DNA of 64,000 nt, taken from assembly GCA_032209605.1 (NCBI GenBank), contig JASFXZ010000012.1, forward strand, positions 2,170,001-2,234,000, in the 5' to 3' direction. Below the pieces are notes generated by a model, which was not told the DNA's origin, ran no database searches, and saw nothing but the letters and a program-made list of their open reading frames with translations. Positions 59,570 to 64,000 of the stretch are shown in pieces; the stretch's first letter is position 1; each line of letters opens with the position of its first letter. Made by a program: the position numbers and the translations under genes. The stretch is from Mactromeris polynyma (Eukaryota > Mollusca > Bivalvia > Venerida > Mactridae).

Positions 59570-60595
59570 AGCAGTTTGTGTATAGATTGGATATTTCCTG
59601 TAACATTTATTATTGATTACATAACAATTTATCATCATTTGTACAGTATTGTGACGGATAAATACCATTCAAACGGTTTGAACCGGGTTGAATAGTACAG
59701 CACCATTGCGTTGATATCACATATGTAACTCTACTCTTATATCAGAGTGACATTTTATATATCATTATATCCACGTCACTACTCAATGTTGTCTAAATAT
59801 AATGGTACATGGGTGGTTATGATTTGGAAATGCTGTACAATTTTAAATTGTTTATTATCTTTACTTAATATTTTGTTTGTAGTCCTCTAAAGATCGCTAA
59901 ATGTGTTACAGGTTTTTGGCTTTAAGGTCAAATAACGTCGGTATATATTTTGTGAATTATCAAAGGTAAAAATGCCGATATTCCTGCTTCGGTCTGACAA
60001 GTTTATTTTCCCTTGGAAGCCAATCGCTCTAGATCTGGGAGAAATGTTTGTTTTTGTGTTCTCTGTTCCATGTGTGTAATCTACCTCGAATGCAATCTAA
60101 GGAATGTGTATGCGAGGGGCAAATCTTCAACAATATGACGCTAGTTATCTGTATGTAAGGAACTATTTTTGTTTGCCAGTGTTCCAGTGTTGCTTGCAGT
60201 GTATGCTGTGTATTACTGCGCAGTTTCTTATTGTCTTGCGTCACATATTTTGTAACATATTTCCTTGACTAGTGATACTGACAAACAGCGGTAATAAAGT
60301 CACGAGTAATCGTCTCACTCCTGAACGATTTGTTCTTAATATTTTGGTTTTGTCTTCAATATCCACCTGCAGATACCTGTATTTATATTTTATTATTTTT
60401 CTTGCAAGTTCCTGGATTCTTTTCTCTTAACAGACGCGTTGTAATCGTTTATAGGTCAATATTCAGTGCATTTTTAGAACTTAAATACAGTGCACTCCGA
60501 AATACAGTGCACTCCGGATCTTCAGAAATCCCTTAAAACTTGTGCGTGTCTAATTCCTTTGTGAGTCTAGGGTCCGGAATAATAACCGTTACTCA
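59570..60595. other. no gene seen
   Basis: AT-rich DNA. Short frames only. Likely still hexokinase intron. Confidence 0.4.
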
Positions 60596-60596
60596 C

Positions 60597-60780
60597 CAAA
60601 CAACACTCGCCACTCAGCACTCGCCACTCAACACTCGCCACTCAACACTCGCCACTCAGCACTCGCTACTAAACACTCGTCACTCAACACTCGCCTCTCA
60701 GCACTCACCACTTGCCACTCAGCACTCGCCACTCAGCACTCAGCTCTCAATACTCGCCACTCAGCATTCGCCACTCAGCT
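60597..60780. repeat. 7/14-bp repeat 'cactcgccactcaa'
   Basis: About 25 heptamer-like units alternating 'actcgcc' with 'actcaac' or 'actcagc'. Scattered 'cactca' echoes continue to about 61090. The period of seven gives an open frame that I do not regard as a gene. Confidence 0.85.
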
Positions 60781-60789
60781 GTCACAAAT

Positions 60790-61390
60790 GCTCTGCGTCT
60801 GAGTTTGGGATTCGAGTATTCGTTGTGAATAAAAATGCTTACTCAGTGCTGGGGATTCTTTGTTGACCATTTTCTTTGAGATTCAAGTGTGAATCTGAGT
60901 TTTGAGAGTAAAAATTAGATTTTAAAAAACAATAATACTCAGTTCTCAGCACTAATATCTGCACTCATTTTAAGATTCACACTCAAATCTCAAGTGAGGA
61001 AGTATTTTAAAATGAATACTCACCACTCACCACTCACCAAGCATGCAATTCATTTCACTCACTATAATCTAACACTCAGCAGAGCAAATCTTGACATATG
61101 AGTGTTGAGTACAGAGTAGCTAGTGCTACGGTTGAACGGTTTTATTTAATGAATTGAAGGGCTAAATTCATTATTATTCTGACTAAATCCTATAATCATC
61201 TTGTCCGGTTTATACCAGAGATAACTAGTTCAATCGTTGATGTACGTTAACCCTCTGAGTTAATTTCGTTAGCATTCTTATAGTAAAACATTCATTTATT
61301 TTGCGCCTGTTATCAAATTACTAATCTGACACAAAATATTTATGCCTATTTTTGGATTGTAGTCATTTATATCGTTTAACTATTATGACT
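60790..61390. other. no gene seen
   Basis: AT-rich DNA with scattered 'actca' motifs. Confidence 0.4.
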
Positions 61391-61391
61391 T

Positions 61392-62765
61392 TATATATAC
61401 TATCATGAGACAACCACTGCGTGATGGTCGGAGAAGGGTAGGACAGATATACTATCATCAGACAACCACTGCGTGATGGTGGGAGAAGGCTAGGACAGAT
61501 ATACTATCATCAGACAACCACTGCGTGATGGTCGGTATATATACTATCATCAGACAACCACTGCGTGATGGTCGGTATATATACTATCATCAGACAACCA
61601 CTGCGTGATGGTCGGTATATATACTATCATCAGACAACCACTGCGTGATGGTCGGTATATATACTATCATCAGACAACCACTGCGTGATGGTCGGTATAT
61701 ATACTATCATCAGACAACCACTGCGTGATGGTCGGTATATATACTATCATCAGACAACCACTGCGTGATGGTCGGAGAAGGGTAGGACAGATATACTATC
61801 ATCAGACAACCACTGCGTGATGGTCGGAGAAGGGTAGGACAGATATACTATCATCAGACAACCACTGCGTGATGGTCGGAGAAGGGTAGGACAGATATAC
61901 TATCATCAGACAACCACTGCGTGATGGTCGGAGAAGGGTAGGACAGATATACTATCATCAGACAACCACTGCGTGATGGTCGGAGAAGGGTAGGACAGAT
62001 ATACTATCATCAGACAACCACTGCGTGATGGTCGGAGAAGGGTAGGACAGATATACTATCATCAGACAACCACTGCGTGATGGTCGGAGAAGGGTAGGAC
62101 AGATATACTATCATCAGACAACCACTGCGTGATGGTCGGAGAAGGGTAGGACAGATATACTATCATCAGACAACCACTGCGTGATGGTCGGTATATATAC
62201 TATCATCAGACAACCACTGCGTGATGGTCGGTATATATACTATCATCAGACAACCACTGCGTGATGGTCGGTATATATACTATCATCAGACAACCACTGC
62301 GTGATGGTCGGAGAAGGCTAGGACAGATATACTATCATCAGACAACCACTGCGTGATGGTCGGTATATATACTATCATCAGACAACCACTGCGTGATGGT
62401 CGGTATATATACTATCATCAGACAACCACTGCGTGATGGTCGGTATATATACTATCATCAGACAACCACTGCGTGATGGTCGGTATATATACTATCATCA
62501 GACAACCACTGCGTGATGGTCGGTATATATACTATCATCAGACAACCACTGCGTGATGGTCGGTATATATACTATCATCAGACAACCACTGCGTGATGGT
62601 CGGTATATATACTATCATCAGACAACCACTGCGTGATGGTCGGAGAAGGGTAGGACAGATATACTATCATCAGACAACCACTGCGTGATGGTCGGAGAAG
62701 GGTAGGACAGATATACTATCATCAGACAACCACTGCGTGATGGTCGGAGAAGGGTAGGACAGATA
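61392..62765. repeat. two-length satellite (40- and 52-bp units)
   Basis: All units share the 32-bp core 'tatactatcatcagacaacc' plus 'actgcgtgatgg', then 'tcgg'. They differ in the linker: 'tata' (40-bp unit) or 'agaagggtaggacaga' (52-bp unit). Units of the same type occur in runs: long, short, long, short, long. The core can form a small hairpin (CATCA with TGATG). Confidence 0.93.
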
Positions 62766-63478
62766 AATGTGAAATGATTAATTTACTATGTAAGCAATTA
62801 TTCTGTTTTAAGTATAATAGCGCATCTTTAAAATAGCGGACCAATATGTTTATATATACTATCATCAGACAACCACTGCGTGATGGTCGGAGAAGGGTAG
62901 GACAGATAAATGTGAAATGATTAATTTACTATGTAAGCAATTATTCTGTTTTAAGTATAATAGCGCATCTTTAAAATAGCGGACCAATATGTTTATTTAT
63001 CATGCAACTACCATGGTAACAGACTGATAACACATGACCTGATAACATAAAGTGTTCTCAGGTCAATAGGCTGCTAGTAGCATGATAACACTTTTAAGCT
63101 CCGCCCACAAATCACATTAGCGGATTGAACACTAAATTTTAGGTAAAGACACACTAAAACATGCTCGGAAAATTAAGTTTCATGATAAATAGAATCTCAA
63201 GTTACTGTCCGGCTCGAACAATGTTATCAGACTCGGCGATATCGTTCGTGGTGACTCGCTAAAGCTCGCCACCACAAACGATATCACCTCGCCTGATAAC
63301 ATTGTTCTCACCGGACAGTAACCCGAGATTCTCTATATATACTATCATCAGACAACCACTGCGTGATGGTCGGAGAAGGGTAGGACAGATAAATGTGAAA
63401 TGATTAATTTACTATGTAAGCAATTATTCTGTTTTAAGTATAATAGCGCATCTTTAAAATAGCGGACCAATATGTTTC
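62764..63478. repeat. three-copy composite repeat at the end of the satellite
   Basis: An 88-bp segment ('aaatgtgaaatgattaattt' ... 'agcggaccaatatgttt') occurs at about 62764-62850, 62906-62994 and 63388-63477. The first and second copies, and the second and third, are each separated by one long-type satellite unit. A MITE at 62997-63333 interrupts the second spacing. Confidence 0.9.
62997..63333. mobile_element. hairpin MITE inserted into the satellite
   Basis: 337 bp present only in the second spacing of the composite repeat. Comparison with the uninterrupted junction at 62845-62860 shows a clean insertion with 'tat' on both sides. Its right half (63191-63332) is a near-perfect 142-bp palindrome: 'agaatctcaagttactgtcc' at the left, with 'ggacagtaac' and 'gagattct' at the right, and 'gcgatatcgtt' with 'aacgatatc' inside. 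No coding capacity. Confidence 0.8.
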
Positions 63479-63479
63479 A

Positions 63480-63940
63480 CACAGACTGAAACACGGCCTC
63501 GTTATGACACGTATAAAGATTTTGTTTCACCGAATATACAATGGGTGTCATCGCCGCGGCTGCTTTTGCGGAAAGTAAAATGCATTATGTTTTCTTTCAT
63601 TACATTCAGCCAAACATAAATAATTTATAATCTAACTTCTCAGTATTATATTTATTAACTAGTATCATTACAATACTAAAATGAAAACAACGCATATATA
63701 GGAGTGAAAGTATAGGCAACGTATTTATTTCAATCGAGATCAAATAGATCGTCGTTATAGTCCAGAACCACCGTCACACACTTCCCGAATATCCTAACAC
63801 ATACATAACTAAATATGGAGCAAAAGACCAATACTCGTTTGATCTGTAATAGAAAAACATCAGGTTAACAAATATACATACATGTGGGCGGGTAACGAAC
63901 TAAACGTGTAAGCCTATACGATCTAGAATAAATTTAAACT
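63480..63940. other. no gene seen
   Basis: AT-rich DNA after the satellite. No feature recognised. Confidence 0.4.
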
Positions 63941-63944
63941 TGTA

Positions 63945-64000
63945 TTTGCGTTTATTTATCGTCGCCACCGGTTTCCCATGTGGGCGACGCCACCGGAAGA
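63945..64000. repeat. start of a dispersed palindromic repeat, cut by the window end
   Basis: 'cgtcgccaccggtttcccat' and 'gtgggcgacgcc' match the palindrome-bearing repeat at 57690-57880. Confidence 0.55.

Noticed and set aside
60597..60780. Telomere-like heptamer repeat
   Set aside because: 'actcgcc/actcaac' is not the TTAGGG-type metazoan telomere unit and the array is short and internal.
61392..62765. CRISPR-like array (constant repeat, variable spacing)
   Set aside because: The linkers are only two sequences, repeated many times, not unique spacers. No cas genes, and the context is eukaryotic.
56440..64000. Further hexokinase exon (GTGTNACY-type segment)
   Set aside because: I searched by eye for the expected phase-1 exon after exon 5 and found none. 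It probably lies beyond the window.

Overview
The window is AT-rich eukaryotic DNA, most likely from a bivalve or other mollusc. I infer this from spliced genes with GT-AG introns, several tRNA-derived SINE heads, a CR1/L2/Jockey-like LINE, a mariner relic, and many dispersed repeats of the kind I associate with bivalve genomes (for example motifs beginning 'tagctcacctgag' followed by runs of 'gtccgtccgtc'). Almost every long open frame is a by-product of tandem repeats. Only two loci look like host protein-coding genes.

Layout. 1-7.1 kb: repeat-rich DNA with a weak pair of divergent candidate first exons near 2.3-2.8 kb. 7.1-10.9 kb: a 3.8-kb structure bounded by two ~575-bp inverted arms, holding a SINE-bearing repeat that recurs at 13.8-15.0 kb. 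16.86-21.66 kb, minus strand: two tandem, diverged copies of a gene whose exons encode tandem OB-fold-like domains resembling replication protein A (RPA). The downstream copy has three coding exons and the upstream copy two. Each carries one frame disruption in its first coding exon. 22.4-22.7 kb: promoter-like motifs upstream of the second copy. 23.4-28.1 kb: dispersed repeats. 29.6-31.8 kb: a 5'-truncated, broken LINE.

35.4-56.4 kb, plus strand: the 5' part of a hexokinase gene. I place exons at 35412-35450, 48428-48590, 50011-50150, 50893-51108 and 56332-56437, with all splice phases consistent. The gene runs off the right end. A second possible promoter and first exon (TATA box at 46903, short exon at 47217-47234) lies 1.2 kb before exon 2.

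From 32.8 kb onward the window is crowded with unrelated minisatellites (unit lengths about 24, 33, 40, 34, 36, 118, 40, 4, 22, 44, 7 and 40/52 bp), most of them inside hexokinase introns. The first 32 kb has none of comparable size. The most notable items are the OB-fold gene pair, the array built from a tRNA A-box-like 40-mer, the large inverted repeat, and the two-length satellite at 61.4-63.5 kb that has been split by a hairpin MITE.
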